A stretch of DNA of 64,000 nt from Cellvibrio sp. 79 (GCA_003056245.1 MVDH01000003.1:330187-394186), one strand, 5' to 3'. Counted from the stretch's first letter, positions 1 through 9,200 are shown. Made by a program: numbers and translations. Notes: a model not told the origin generated them from the letters alone.

Positions 1-342
1 TAAAATTACCTCATAGAGCCCCTCCTCCCCTGTCAGGATTGATCTCCAGCTGTTTGGCCAGGAGTTTAAGGCCGAATCTTCCAAAGGAAGCATAACCCCG
101 TGGTAGCATAAAGACCGCCCGCCCAAGCGTTCATTAATACCTCCACCACTTCCCCAATTTTCATTATTGGTCCAGTATTTTGTTTTTTTATCGCCATCAA
201 TCTCCTCAACATCAAAATTCACATGTCGTTTGCGAAAGCTTGGACCAGCCTCATAAATATGAACGCTAATACCTTTTTGTGCTGCGTGAAGCGCAAACTC
301 CAACCCTGCTAGGCCGCCACCTATTACTGCTACTCTATTCAT
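1..342 (-). CDS. FAD-dependent oxidoreductase, N-terminal part (cut by window edge)
   Basis: The reading frame starts at the ATG at 342 and runs off the left edge after 114 codons. The N-terminus (MNRVAVIGGGLAGLEFALHA) is a Rossmann dinucleotide-binding motif, GxGxxG type, followed by an acidic residue at the end of the second strand (IYEAGP), as in FAD-binding oxidoreductases. A later stretch with NWGSGGGINERLGGRS recalls the FAD-contacting region of GMC-like or related flavoenzymes, but the substrate cannot be told from this fragment. AAGGA lies 8 bases before the start. The gene begins 35 bases after the MFS transporter stop on the same strand, so the two are probably co-transcribed, as in a small biosynthetic or detoxification cluster continuing leftwards. 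Confidence 0.75.
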   Translation of the reverse strand, partial: MNRVAVIGGGLAGLEFALHAAQKGISVHIYEAGPSFRKRHVNFDVEEIDGDKKTKYWTNNENWGSGGGINERLGGRSLCYHGVMLPLEDSALNSWPNSWRSILTGEEGLYEVIL

Positions 343-377
343 TGCAAAAATCCTTATTAACAAATTGAAAATTCAGA

Positions 378-1574
378 TCAGTTGGTTGTGTTTCTCTCAG
401 TGAAATAAATAATTATTAGCCCAATTACACCTCCTATGGACGAGAACCAAATTGCGCCTTGAGTGGCAAAAAGTAGTGAACCCAACGAATAAAAAGCTGC
501 GGAAAATGATGACGATAAAAATAGGCTGACCGATATGAGAGAACTACCGAGCCCTGGTCGATCCGCTACCAACAACTGAAGATAACCGATGGGCATGCTA
601 ATCAAGCAAGCAGCCCCTAACGCTAAAACAGGAATCAATGCATATATGTGGAGCATTGACTCGGAAATAGACATAAGAAGAAGCCCAACGGAAAAAGTTA
701 TTGCTCCCGCAATGATTAATATTGATGGCCTATGTTTATTAGACATTCTCGACCACCAAAAAATTAGTCCAATTTCAAGCAGCGCTATCAGGGCTTCAAA
801 AATGCCGATTTTTGAATATTCCGCCTCAACGCGATCCACGATAATTAGCGGAGCGGTAGCATCTAGCGTAAACAACATATTTGTTATCAGAGATATTCCA
901 CACAGCCTTATTAAATTTTTCTTATGGAACACCTTAAAAAAAGGCTCATCAAATTTTTTTTCTTCTTGCTTGGTACTAATAGATTGATCAGTTAAATAAA
1001 TGAGTATTATCAAGATGGCGAAGACAGCCGAATAAAGCCATATAAAAACAAGATTATCCTTTGTTAAGGCGAGAACACCTATAACACCGAGGGTAAGGAC
1101 ATATGCAGAAGAATATGCTGCTCTTAGACGAGCATTTTTATTAATTCTGGAGCTACTGGAATCATCTACCTGTTTATGCGCAGCGTACCCAAATATCAGC
1201 GAATTAACACAGTAAAATATAGGCAATAAAAGACAATTCGATATTAAATAGACAATCTTGTTCGGGTATAAAAAAAGAATAATACTAGCGACAAAACCAA
1301 ACATACTACAAATTAATATATACCTTGCAAATCCACCATTTTTATCCGCTTTTACTCCAAAATAGATACTAAAAAATGTTAGTAGAATTCCCGACACAAA
1401 CATTACTATCCCATAAGATAAATCTGGCAAACCTACAACTTTTATCCCGAAAATATTCTTGTATGGGTTAACTGCGGCGCACGCACTCGCAAATAAGAAC
1501 AGCGCAATAATTTCCTTATTAAATAAAATCCTTGTTTTGTTTTGGTTTTTTTCATTACTAGCAATTGATTCCAT
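378..1574 (-). CDS. MFS transporter
   Basis: A 398-residue, strongly hydrophobic protein with about 12 predicted membrane helices. The first helix begins near residue 22, there is a polar central loop (about residues 198-215, rich in K, E and D), and the C-terminus is short and hydrophilic. Length and helix spacing fit the major facilitator superfamily. The loop between helices 2 and 3 contains GVKADKNGG, a form of the MFS motif A (GxxxDrxGrr). The start at 1574 is supported by AGGATGG five bases upstream. The substrate is unknown. Coupling to the downstream flavoenzyme (35-base gap) suggests export or uptake of that enzyme's product or substrate. The DNA is noticeably AT-rich compared with the housekeeping genes further right. 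Confidence 0.8.
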   Translation of the reverse strand: MESIASNEKNQNKTRILFNKEIIALFLFASACAAVNPYKNIFGIKVVGLPDLSYGIVMFVSGILLTFFSIYFGVKADKNGGFARYILICSMFGFVASIILFLYPNKIVYLISNCLLLPIFYCVNSLIFGYAAHKQVDDSSSSRINKNARLRAAYSSAYVLTLGVIGVLALTKDNLVFIWLYSAVFAILIILIYLTDQSISTKQEEKKFDEPFFKVFHKKNLIRLCGISLITNMLFTLDATAPLIIVDRVEAEYSKIGIFEALIALLEIGLIFWWSRMSNKHRPSILIIAGAITFSVGLLLMSISESMLHIYALIPVLALGAACLISMPIGYLQLLVADRPGLGSSLISVSLFLSSSFSAAFYSLGSLLFATQGAIWFSSIGGVIGLIIIYFTERNTTN

Positions 1575-1726
1575 AAGTCCATCCTAGAAATTAGCTTTTT
1601 TTGTCTGTGTTAATCCAGCACTTCAGAAATAAACACGAATTGTCTTGATTTGAACATTTGCAATATCCTTTTCATTTGTGGAAGCGCGACAACTCATTAC
1701 ATTCAAAGTATGGCTACAACAGATTG

Positions 1727-1738
1727 GACAACGTTGTC
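1727..1738. promoter_or_regulatory. Perfect palindrome GACAACGTTGTC, candidate LacI-type operator
   Basis: A 12-bp perfect inverted repeat with central CG, the geometry typical of LacI/GalR-family operators. The identical 12-mer occurs again at 40869-40880 over the promoter of a chemoreceptor gene. Here it lies about 150 bp upstream of the MFS transporter start on the minus strand. A possible minus-strand TTGTCC box overlaps it. The cognate regulator is not in this window. Confidence 0.45.
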
Positions 1739-1750
1739 ATTTAAGGGCAA

Positions 1751-1792
1751 AAAAAATCTCTTTTTCGTTACACAGCATAAAAGAGATTTTTT
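1751..1792. terminator. Hairpin with T-runs on both sides (orphan terminator-like)
   Basis: AAAAAATCTCTTTT at 1751-1764 pairs with AAAAGAGATTTTTT at 1779-1792 around a 14-base loop, so the stem can end in a U-run in either direction. No gene is seen that would use it on the plus strand, so it could end a small RNA or be a fortuitous AT-rich hairpin. Confidence 0.35.
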
Positions 1793-2663
1793 ATTTAGAT
1801 GTGGTTATTTCTTTACCATGAAAATAGACTCCAATCCTAGAGAGGTAGAAAACAATTTTTAAATGTTTGCATATATAATTTTTGCTTTCAATAAAAATGT
1901 TTACACTCAGCTAAAACTTTTAGACCAATAACAAATTAAGTGCCATCCCTATTAAACAAACCGAAGAGATGAAAATTTATGCGCCCAGTTATTTATTTTC
2001 ACAGCGAGAATTATTAAAAAATAATTTCATAATTATGAAATTATAGAGAATATGGGAACGTATCAATTTCAATGTTGGGATTAACATGTTTCTATTTTCA
2101 TCATATTTTTCCTACATCTGCGCATATTTATTGTGAATGATTTGTCGCCTGTAACTTCAATATCTCGTTTATTTAGCACCAACAAACTGGCGCAAAATAA
2201 TGCTGATCAGCCATATCAGCTAATTTAAAAAGTATGCAATGTTAAAAAAACAATGCGCTTGATCGCTTGAAAAACAACGACACCCCACCACCAATCATTG
2301 TATGAATCCAGGCACTGCGCATTCTGTTCATCTATAAGTTTATTAAAATATTCGATATGTCAGCTAAGCTATAATTTATTGGCGATCATATTTCTATCGC
2401 TCCCACAAAAATAGCCTGCAATCTTGTACCATCTTGATTTACGAAATGCTACTCACTCACTATTTTTTATAAGACCGCAGGACATTAGCAATGAAGATAC
2501 CTATTACTTTCAGATGCAAGAAAATGTTCTTCTGCCATGGGCCAGCAAAAAAAGGAAAAAAAATGAAGTGTTGGCGATCAAGCCATAAGTACAGAGTGGG
2601 GTATTTCAGGAATATTGCGCTGGATGCGGGGATAATAAAAGTCTATTACATTGCATTACGTAA

Positions 2664-2693
2664 GTAGCCCGTATGAAGCCTACGCAATATGGG
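2664..2693. repeat. REP-like repeat, copy A
   Basis: GTAGCCCGTATG followed after a short spacer by GCAATATGGG. The CCCGTAT and ATATGGG arms can pair with one mismatch. The same arrangement (GTAGCCCGTATG...GCAATACGGG) occurs at 37661-37691 downstream of dnaK, indicating a dispersed short palindromic repeat. Confidence 0.55.
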
Positions 2694-2770
2694 TGTTCAA
2701 TCTCAGGAAATCTCGTAGTACGTTTCACTCTTTACGAGCTACACGTCACTCTCTGCATAAAAACTCCACA

Positions 2771-2808
2771 AAAAAACATTCCGCATAAAATAATGCGGAA
2801 TGTTTTTT
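2771..2808. terminator. Rho-independent terminator of the secreted-protein gene
   Basis: A 16-bp perfect stem (2771-2786 with 2793-2808, core ACATTCCGCAT) with a 6-base loop and A/T runs at both ends. It lies 10 bases past the stop of the minus-strand gene at 2819. Confidence 0.9.
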
Positions 2809-2818
2809 CACTTAAGCG

Positions 2819-3328
2819 TTAATTTTTGCATGTAACTCTCAGAGATGCAGCATAAGCACCCGATCCTAAAACCTGAGTGGTATAACCGCAAGAACCGCAA
2901 AACGCATTTACCTGAGCTTCAGGGAAAGGTTGTGGTGTTTGTTGTGGGTACGCGCTCACAAATACATCACCGTAAAGTTTTCCTGCATTAGGGCCGCAAG
3001 ATTGTGTTGGGGTATCAGGGATAGTTTTCAAAACAGTTGAGAAACAGCCAGAAGGATGAGTAACAGAATAACCAGTCTGAACAGCGTTACTACCGCATAC
3101 TGTATACACATCGCCATAAGCGGTGTGAACTGTATACACATAGCTTGTAGCCACAACCACATTATTGTCGTGGCACACATAGTGCTGATAAGGCCCCATC
3201 GCCCCACCGGTAGTATGTGTATGCTGCCAATTACAATTTACAGTAACCGTAGCTGCATTAGCGCCGATAGACATTGCCATAGCAACAAAGAAAAAAGACA
3301 GTGAAGCAATTGCTCTTAATAATTTCAT
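2819..3328 (-). CDS. Small secreted cysteine-rich protein of unknown function
   Basis: I do not recognise a family. The start at 3328 is chosen because an AAGGAG ribosome site lies 6 bases upstream and a classic Sec signal peptide follows (MKLLRAIASLSFFFVAMAMS, cleavage predicted after GANA). The frame is open a further 11 codons upstream, but those lack such support. The mature part (about 145 residues) contains eight cysteines, several histidines near the N-terminus (QHTHTTGG, YQHYVCHD) and many Thr, Val and Tyr residues. This suggests a disulfide-stabilised beta-rich periplasmic or extracellular protein. It is flanked by its own terminator and lies next to another small secreted protein gene on the same strand. 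Confidence 0.7.
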   Translation of the reverse strand: MKLLRAIASLSFFFVAMAMSIGANAATVTVNCNWQHTHTTGGAMGPYQHYVCHDNNVVVATSYVYTVHTAYGDVYTVCGSNAVQTGYSVTHPSGCFSTVLKTIPDTPTQSCGPNAGKLYGDVFVSAYPQQTPQPFPEAQVNAFCGSCGYTTQVLGSGAYAASLRVTCKN

Positions 3329-3772
3329 GGAAAACTCCTTTCGTTTATTTGTTATTGTCATCTTAATTTGAAAAAAAATATGAATGCTTTGATGACCGTG
3401 AAATGCTAGGTAGGGATTGTTTTTAAGTCAAGAAATTAAAAATCACGCACTAAACATTTAGTAAATGCAAAAAATTAAAATATTTATTTTTTAACTAGCG
3501 AATAACATCTTACGGAGTTATCAGAAAGAACAAGAAAAGTACTGTCTTTTTTTATTCATAAAACCACTCAAACGGGTACGAATAAAAATAGAACTTGTAC
3601 GATTAAATCCCAATAAGCAAAAAGTCCTTGAAAAACAATCATAAAATTCAAGACACCACGCAAAAACAGCTTACATAACAATCGGTAGTTTTATTATTTA
3701 ATCTGGATGGGTTAACTCAGCAGAGGGAAGGTTTAGGGTAGTAAATTCAGAAGCTCAAACCTTGAATCACAA
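3329..3772. other. Intergenic region upstream of the secreted-protein gene
   Basis: AT-rich DNA of about 440 bases without a supported ORF. It must hold the promoter of the gene starting at 3328, but no clear -35/-10 pair stands out from the AT-rich background. Confidence 0.5.
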
Positions 3773-3804
3773 AAGCGAACCCTTTATAACAGAAGGGTTC
3801 GCTT
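3773..3804. terminator. Rho-independent terminator of the 3820-4140 gene
   Basis: AAGCGAACCCTT at 3773-3784 pairs perfectly with AAGGGTTCGCTT at 3793-3804. On the minus strand a short T-run follows. It is 15 bases past the stop codon. Confidence 0.85.
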
Positions 3805-3819
3805 CAATTTAGCAGAAAA

Positions 3820-4140
3820 TTATTTTGTCGATACAGAATAACTGTTACAAGTTAATGGGCTTGAATAGGTATAAAGATCAGGACTTCCAGATTGATACAG
3901 GGTACAAGATGAAGACCCGCCTGGCTGAGTAACCACTTGCTTAACCAAAATGGGACCAGCGCCATTACAAAATAGGCCGGTTACACTAACAGTTACCGGT
4001 GGATAAGATCCACCACCGATGCTATTCCATGAACATCCGGCCGCAATATAACCAGGTGATGCCAATAAAGTTGCCGCCAGTGCTTTTACAGCAACAAAAG
4101 AAGCAATGGAACCAAGAGCAAATATTATTTTTTTACGCAT
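3820..4140 (-). CDS. Small secreted protein of unknown function
   Basis: A 106-residue protein of unrecognised family. The start at 4140 gives a good signal peptide (MRKKIIFALGSIASFVAVKA, cleavage after ALA) with a GGAG ribosome site about 8 bases upstream; an in-frame extension of 16 codons upstream is unlikely. The mature part (about 84 residues) is rich in Gly, Ser, Thr, Pro and Val with four cysteines (AGCSW, LFCNG, SSCTL, LTCNS), compatible with two disulfide bonds and a small beta fold. It has its own terminator. No clear sequence similarity to the neighbouring secreted protein could be seen, although both share the same general design. Confidence 0.65.
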   Translation of the reverse strand: MRKKIIFALGSIASFVAVKALAATLLASPGYIAAGCSWNSIGGGSYPPVTVSVTGLFCNGAGPILVKQVVTQPGGSSSCTLYQSGSPDLYTYSSPLTCNSYSVSTK

Positions 4141-4692
4141 TGAGTTTCTCCAGTTTGATTTATATAGCCCCATTTCCTTTTCCCTCATGATTTAACATTA
4201 CAAAATAGTGGCCAATTATCTTGCAGGCAACTCCTTAAGGCGAACAAATGCTCATTTAATTTTTTGAAAATTTTTTAGATCTTTAATCCTGATATTTTTT
4301 AAATTTCGAATTGATGTGACGCATCAATCAACTAAAATTATTTTTTGCCGTCGCTGCGTCGCTAATTACAGATGTAAAGTCGACGCTCCGATACCCTCAA
4401 AATCAATTAACACTATAAGTATTACAAATCAAATAACCTTATATCATGCGGCCAGCACCCAGGTAAATGCCTGAAATAATTCGCTGAGCGTATGTGACGC
4501 TTAGAATTACAGATGATATTTATCTGCGCCGCTGCAGGCGATGCGTGAGGACTAAAAAACTAATTGAAGAATCTATGCGCAAAAAAGTAGGCCGTAGCCG
4601 CAAGGATAAGGGGGAATAGAATTGGCACGCGGGAGGCGCCAGATTTATTGAAGATAATTTAATTGCGCCAAAAACAAACAAACAGATTGAGC
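4141..4692. other. Intergenic region, no supported gene
   Basis: About 550 bases without a convincing gene. A short open frame at 4520-4723 (minus) overlaps the downstream nucleotidyltransferase gene in another frame and has no ribosome site or recognisable protein features. The motif AATTACAGATG occurs twice (about 4363 and 4505), too short to interpret. Confidence 0.5.
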
Positions 4693-5640
4693 CTATCCAA
4701 AACTTGCAATTTTTTCTTCGCACAACGCTTTCGTTATTTCTTGTAAACGCTTAACTCGCTCACCCAACCACAAAAGCTCTTCTTCGGATATTTTGTAGTG
4801 CTTTGAGTAGCGGGCATCTACATAAGCTTTTTTCAATAGCTGGAAACAGCGGCGATGAAATTTTGTATCTTGCGGAAATACTTCGGCAATGCGCTCGTTC
4901 TGTGAAATAGCGAAGGAATTTAGTCGAATTAAATTGTGCGTATACGGTTTGTAGTTAGTTAATACAAGTAATAAACATGCATAGCAATGCTCTGCGGACT
5001 GATGAAGCTGAAAAGCCGCTATATTGTTTTGAGGTATGCTAAGCGCAAATTCATAATGAAGATGAAATCCTTTTGTACTCGCAAACCACACTTCGAAATA
5101 CTCCTCTGCAATAGCTTTGTATTCCTGCGGAGTTAAATTTCCCGGCTCTGCTAATTCACGCTTATCAGATTCATAAAGAACAATTCCTTCACGTTTGATA
5201 TCAGTGAAAAAGTATTGTCCTTTAACCAAAGCCTCATTCACATCATCCAATGTGTGAACCAAAATATTTAACGGCTGACGCACGCGCAAAGCGATACGAT
5301 CTTCCGCGAGATCCCAGATTTTGTATTCCTCAACGAGTTCCTGCTGGTTAACAATCACCAATATATCGTAATCACTAACATAACCATAAGCCGGTTTATT
5401 AACCCATTTCCCCGTCGCATAGCTACCGAACAGGATAATCTTCAAAATCCGCCCATGCTTTTTAGTGCCATTGGCAAAACCTGTCACCTGCTCCAACTCA
5501 TCACGAAGCACATCTACGATGTAAGTGAGATTCTTCTGTTTGGATGAAGGTAAATGATCAATGCTGTCTTTCATTTTTTGCAGGGAACTCAGGTTTAAAG
5601 TTGTATGAGGCGGTATACACGGGCGAGAAGGAAATTTCAA
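4693..5640 (-). CDS. Nucleotidyltransferase (MNT) and HEPN fusion protein
   Basis: A 315-residue protein with two domains seen as separate toxin-antitoxin partners in many bacteria. Residues about 30-120 form a minimal nucleotidyltransferase domain: the GS motif (FGSYATGKW, G72-S73) is followed by the metal-binding D90-Y-D92. Residues about 150-305 form an all-helical HEPN-like domain, with a typical AAFQLHQSAEHCYACLLL helix and an Arg/His-containing stretch (DARYSKHYKI) near the expected HEPN active site. Known HEPN-MNT pairs act as an RNase toxin and an AMPylating antitoxin; single-chain fusions are less well characterised. The start is uncertain: Met at residue 23 (5574) is also possible, and neither has a clear ribosome site. 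No partner gene is adjacent. Confidence 0.8.
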   Translation of the reverse strand: MKFPSRPCIPPHTTLNLSSLQKMKDSIDHLPSSKQKNLTYIVDVLRDELEQVTGFANGTKKHGRILKIILFGSYATGKWVNKPAYGYVSDYDILVIVNQQELVEEYKIWDLAEDRIALRVRQPLNILVHTLDDVNEALVKGQYFFTDIKREGIVLYESDKRELAEPGNLTPQEYKAIAEEYFEVWFASTKGFHLHYEFALSIPQNNIAAFQLHQSAEHCYACLLLVLTNYKPYTHNLIRLNSFAISQNERIAEVFPQDTKFHRRCFQLLKKAYVDARYSKHYKISEEELLWLGERVKRLQEITKALCEEKIASFG

Positions 5641-5823
5641 GTTGTAGATTGAGAGTATTTAAAAGCGGAACAGTAATGTAGCCGTATTGCTAGATGTAGT
5701 ATTTTTTAAGTTATGGTGTAGTACATGTGCCTTCCGCTCATACGTGAGATTAAACAATCTGCCAAACAAGGCTAACCAGTGAAAAAACACAATTCTGTCT
5801 GCTGATAGGTTTTTCGAACAGAT

Positions 5824-5853
5824 ATACAAGCCCGGAGTTAGCCGGGCTTGTAT
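5824..5853. terminator. Hairpin downstream of the lipoprotein gene
   Basis: ATACAAGCCCGG at 5824-5835 pairs with CCGGGCTTGTAT at 5842-5853. It sits 26 bases past the stop of the minus-strand lipoprotein gene. There is no long T-run, so termination may be weak. Confidence 0.6.
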
Positions 5854-5879
5854 GTCGGATATTGAAGTTGGCAAGTACG

Positions 5880-6236
5880 TTATTCACATTTTTCAGCAGC
5901 TGATGCTTCAAGTCTTATACGATACGAAGATTTTTTTTGCCTTGAGTCCAATAAAATTTTAAATTTATCCGAGGCCTCAATAACAACTAAAGAGCCTTTT
6001 TCCAAATAGACCATATCGTCGCTTTTAAAAACGTATTGTTCATGAGCATCAATTTTCTTGGTAACTCCCTTAGAGTAAATATGTCCACTCCCTTCGATAT
6101 GAGCCACGAATGAGCAAGACTTAATATCCACTATCTCATATTTGATAGAGAGATCAGTTGCATTCTTATTATTGACATTACTACATCCGCTTAAGAGAAA
6201 TATGGCCACAAAAAAAATGGATCTAATCACAATCAT
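5880..6236 (-). CDS. Small lipoprotein overlapping the Rhs gene
   Basis: A 118-residue protein of unknown family. It begins MIVIRSIFFVAIFLLSGCSN, a lipoprotein signal with lipobox LSGC, so it should be lipid-anchored in the envelope. The mature part carries a predicted beta-rich domain of charged and hydrophobic strands (KYEIVDIKSCSF, GSLVVIEASDKFKILL). The start at 6236 has AAGGA about 9 bases upstream and lies 14 bases inside the 3' end of the Rhs gene, so translation of the two is probably coupled. Genes directly after Rhs genes often encode immunity proteins against the C-terminal toxin. That role is an inference only, because the Rhs tip here has no recognised toxin motif. Confidence 0.7.
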   Translation of the reverse strand: MIVIRSIFFVAIFLLSGCSNVNNKNATDLSIKYEIVDIKSCSFVAHIEGSGHIYSKGVTKKIDAHEQYVFKSDDMVYLEKGSLVVIEASDKFKILLDSRQKKSSYRIRLEASAAEKCE

Positions 6237-9200
6237 CACAATTTTCCTTTTTAAAAGAATATTCTTTTGAATAATCTTTATACGTCACATTTCTCGCTCC
6301 ACTAAAGCTAATACCACTTGCAATCGACCCACTATATTGGCATGTCACTTTACAGTCACTTTCTGACCAATTAGATAATGGAATTAGCCCAACAGCTTCC
6401 CTGGAGAAAAAACTTCTAACCATAAAATACGGAGCGCACCCACCATTGGGATTGGTTAATGGGTCTGGCAACCAAGGAGACATTGGCCTATCAGGGTACA
6501 TTGTGGGCTCCCCTGGTGGGGCGGGCTGTATTCGGCTCGGATGATTTGGCATTGGATCTGGAGACGGCATACCGGGATTAAATGGCTCAAGCCCATCAGG
6601 ATCAATAAATACAACAGGATTTCCATCTACATACGCATAAGTATTTATGCCGCCTTCAAGTCCAATCGGATCACTCTCAATATATCTTCCAATCGACGGG
6701 TCATAATCCCGAAAGTAGTTGTAATACAACCCACTCTCCAGATCTACATATTGTCCCGGAAATCGACTGAATATTTCGATGTTGTTATTCGCATTCGCAG
6801 CCACTTTTCCAAACGGTTCGTAATCGCCCATCCATACAACTTGTTGGTTTTGGTTGGTAATAACTTGCGGGGTATTTAAATGATCGCTGTGAACGTAATA
6901 AAGCGATGTTGATGTGGTGGTAACAGGATTTGCAGGAGCAAGATCAACTTTATCAATATTCGGGCCGCTTGAGCCGGCGGTGTGCAAACTTATATTGTGT
7001 TGGCCTGCGGTGAGATTGAGCGTGACAGTTTTGGTTTTCCAGGTGGTCCATAACGGACTGCTGGTAAAATTGATGGTGGCGATGGTATTGCCATCGACTT
7101 TTAATACCAGTGGACGATCAGCGCCTGACAGGCCATAACGTAACGTCAGATTGTAGCTTGTGTTCGCGGGTGTATTCACAGACCAGCTTGCGCTGCCTTC
7201 GCCAACGTAATCAATAAATCCACTGCCGGTGTAACCCGCGTTGGTGGTTGCAATGACATGAGGCCCTTGAAAACTGACATTTGCTTCATCGAGAACTTGT
7301 GCAGCAATAGTTTGCCCCTGAATAGTATTCGTGAAAGCAATTTGTTGATTGCCCCAGTAAATATATTCGCGCACGGTTGTACCGGCACCATCAGTCACTG
7401 CAATTAATTGCCCTGCCTGGTCATAGTGATAAATTTCTTTTGCACCATTCGCGAGAGTTTTCATTACGCGTTGGCCAAGCGGGTTGTAGGTGTAAGTTGC
7501 TGCTAACGCGCCATTCACACTGACGGTTTCGGCGCGGTTGGTTTTGTTAAACGTAAATGTTTGGGTGCTGTTGTTTTCTGCGGTGCGTTGTTGTGGATTG
7601 CCTGCTGCATCGTAAGTGAAATTGCGATTGCCGGAGTTGCGCGTAATTTGTTGCAGGCGATTATTAGTGCCGGGGTAGATGTAAGTATCGGTAGTGCCAT
7701 TACGGGTTTCGCTGAGGCGATTTCCTACGGCATCGTAACCATAGCCGAGATTGCCGTAACTACCGCTGGCGGTAATTAAACGATTCAACGAATCGTAACT
7801 AAATACCTGACTGTTAGAAGCACTCAGTGCATTCACAATGCTGGTGATGTTATTGACCGGATCATAACCGTAACTGCGATTGAGGATACCGCCGACCTGA
7901 ATAGCAGTGAGACGATAATCCGTATCAAATGTTTGTGTATAACTTAAACCATTCCCGTAAACAAAATTGGTTGCAGGCCCGAATGGCAAGTAACCAATAT
8001 TATTGACCAGCGTTTGCGTTGCAGCACTGCCGAGCTTGGTGGTGATTTTATTAATGCGGCCTTGTGCATCATAAAAATAATCAACACTGCGACCGGAAGG
8101 ATAAGTAATTTGGCTAATGTTGCCAGCCAGATCATAGCTGTAACTTGTTTGCGTGCTAATACCATTAACGGTATTTGTTTGTTGCGTTACGCTGCCCGAG
8201 TGATCATAGCGATAGGCAACACTTAAACCCGTTTTACTTATTTCAACCAACCGGCCAATGCCTTTGTTGCCCGATAAATAACCGTCGTAAACAAACGTGA
8301 TATTTTCATTAGGTGCAGCAGGATATTGAATGGATGTAATTCGATTAAGTGCATCATATTGATAGCTGGTCACTACACCACGTGCATCGATTTGGCTAAG
8401 GCGATTACCCGCTGCATCGTACGTAAAGGTTGTTGTTCCGGTGTCCGGGCTCACCAGTGAGCTGAGGTTACCCAAACCATCGTAGTTATAGGTGGTGATA
8501 TTGCCGCGCGCATCTGTAACCGTTTTGATTTGATCCTGCGCGTTGTAGGTAAATTGGGTTTCACCTAATGCTGGATCAATTATTTTTTTTACACGATTGA
8601 GCGCATCGTAAATCTGTTGCGTTTGATTATTTCTGCCATCAGTAGTGGCAGTGAGATTATTATTTACATCGTAATTGTGTTTGTCTTGTTGGTTGTTATT
8701 GCCCAGCACCTTCATCACCCGGCTTAACTCGTCGTACACAGATAACACCGAATATTTAATAGTGCCGGATGAATTTTTTATGACTTGTTGGGTGCGGTTG
8801 CCAGCGGCATCCAGCGTGTATTCTATCCGCTCATTCAGGCTATTTTTAATTGCCTTCAGGCGGCGGGCATCGTCGTACTCGTAATTAAGGACTACACCAT
8901 TGGGCAGCGTAGTGCTGGTCAATTGGCCAACGGCGTCGTAACCGTAGCTAGTTACTGCATCCAATGCGCTATTGGTTGGATGTTTTACTCGTGAACTCGA
9001 TAGCCAGCCACGATCATGATAAGTAAATTCACTGACCACACCGTTTACATCGGTCATGTTGAGCAAATTACCGCTGGCATCGTAACTATTGAAAGTCGTT
9101 ATGTGATTTAACGCATTAGTTGTTGTTGCGACATAACCTTGCGCGTTGTAGGTATGTGTTGTTACATCATTAACATCGGTACGTGGACCATCTTCGGTTA

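Larger units (their letters stand above)
1575..2770. other. 1.2-kb gene-poor, AT-rich intergenic region
   Basis: No convincing protein-coding gene is visible. The region contains a perfect 12-bp palindrome (1727-1738), a 14-bp-stem hairpin with T-runs (1751-1792), a REP-like repeat (2664-2693), and a short ORF at 2491-2667 (58 codons, basic, four cysteines, AGGA 8 bases before ATG) that cannot be confirmed. The rightward part leads to the terminator of the secreted-protein gene. Confidence 0.6.

Noticed and set aside
1650-1862. 70-codon plus-strand ORF
   Set aside because: It reads straight through the palindrome and the terminator-like hairpin; composition is that of AT-rich noncoding DNA.
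4520-4723. 67-codon minus-strand ORF
   Set aside because: It overlaps the 3' end of the nucleotidyltransferase-HEPN gene in another frame, has no ribosome site, and shows no protein-like pattern beyond one hydrophobic stretch.
5659-5874. 71-codon minus-strand ORF after the lipoprotein gene
   Set aside because: It reads through the hairpin at 5824-5853, has no ribosome site and no recognisable features.
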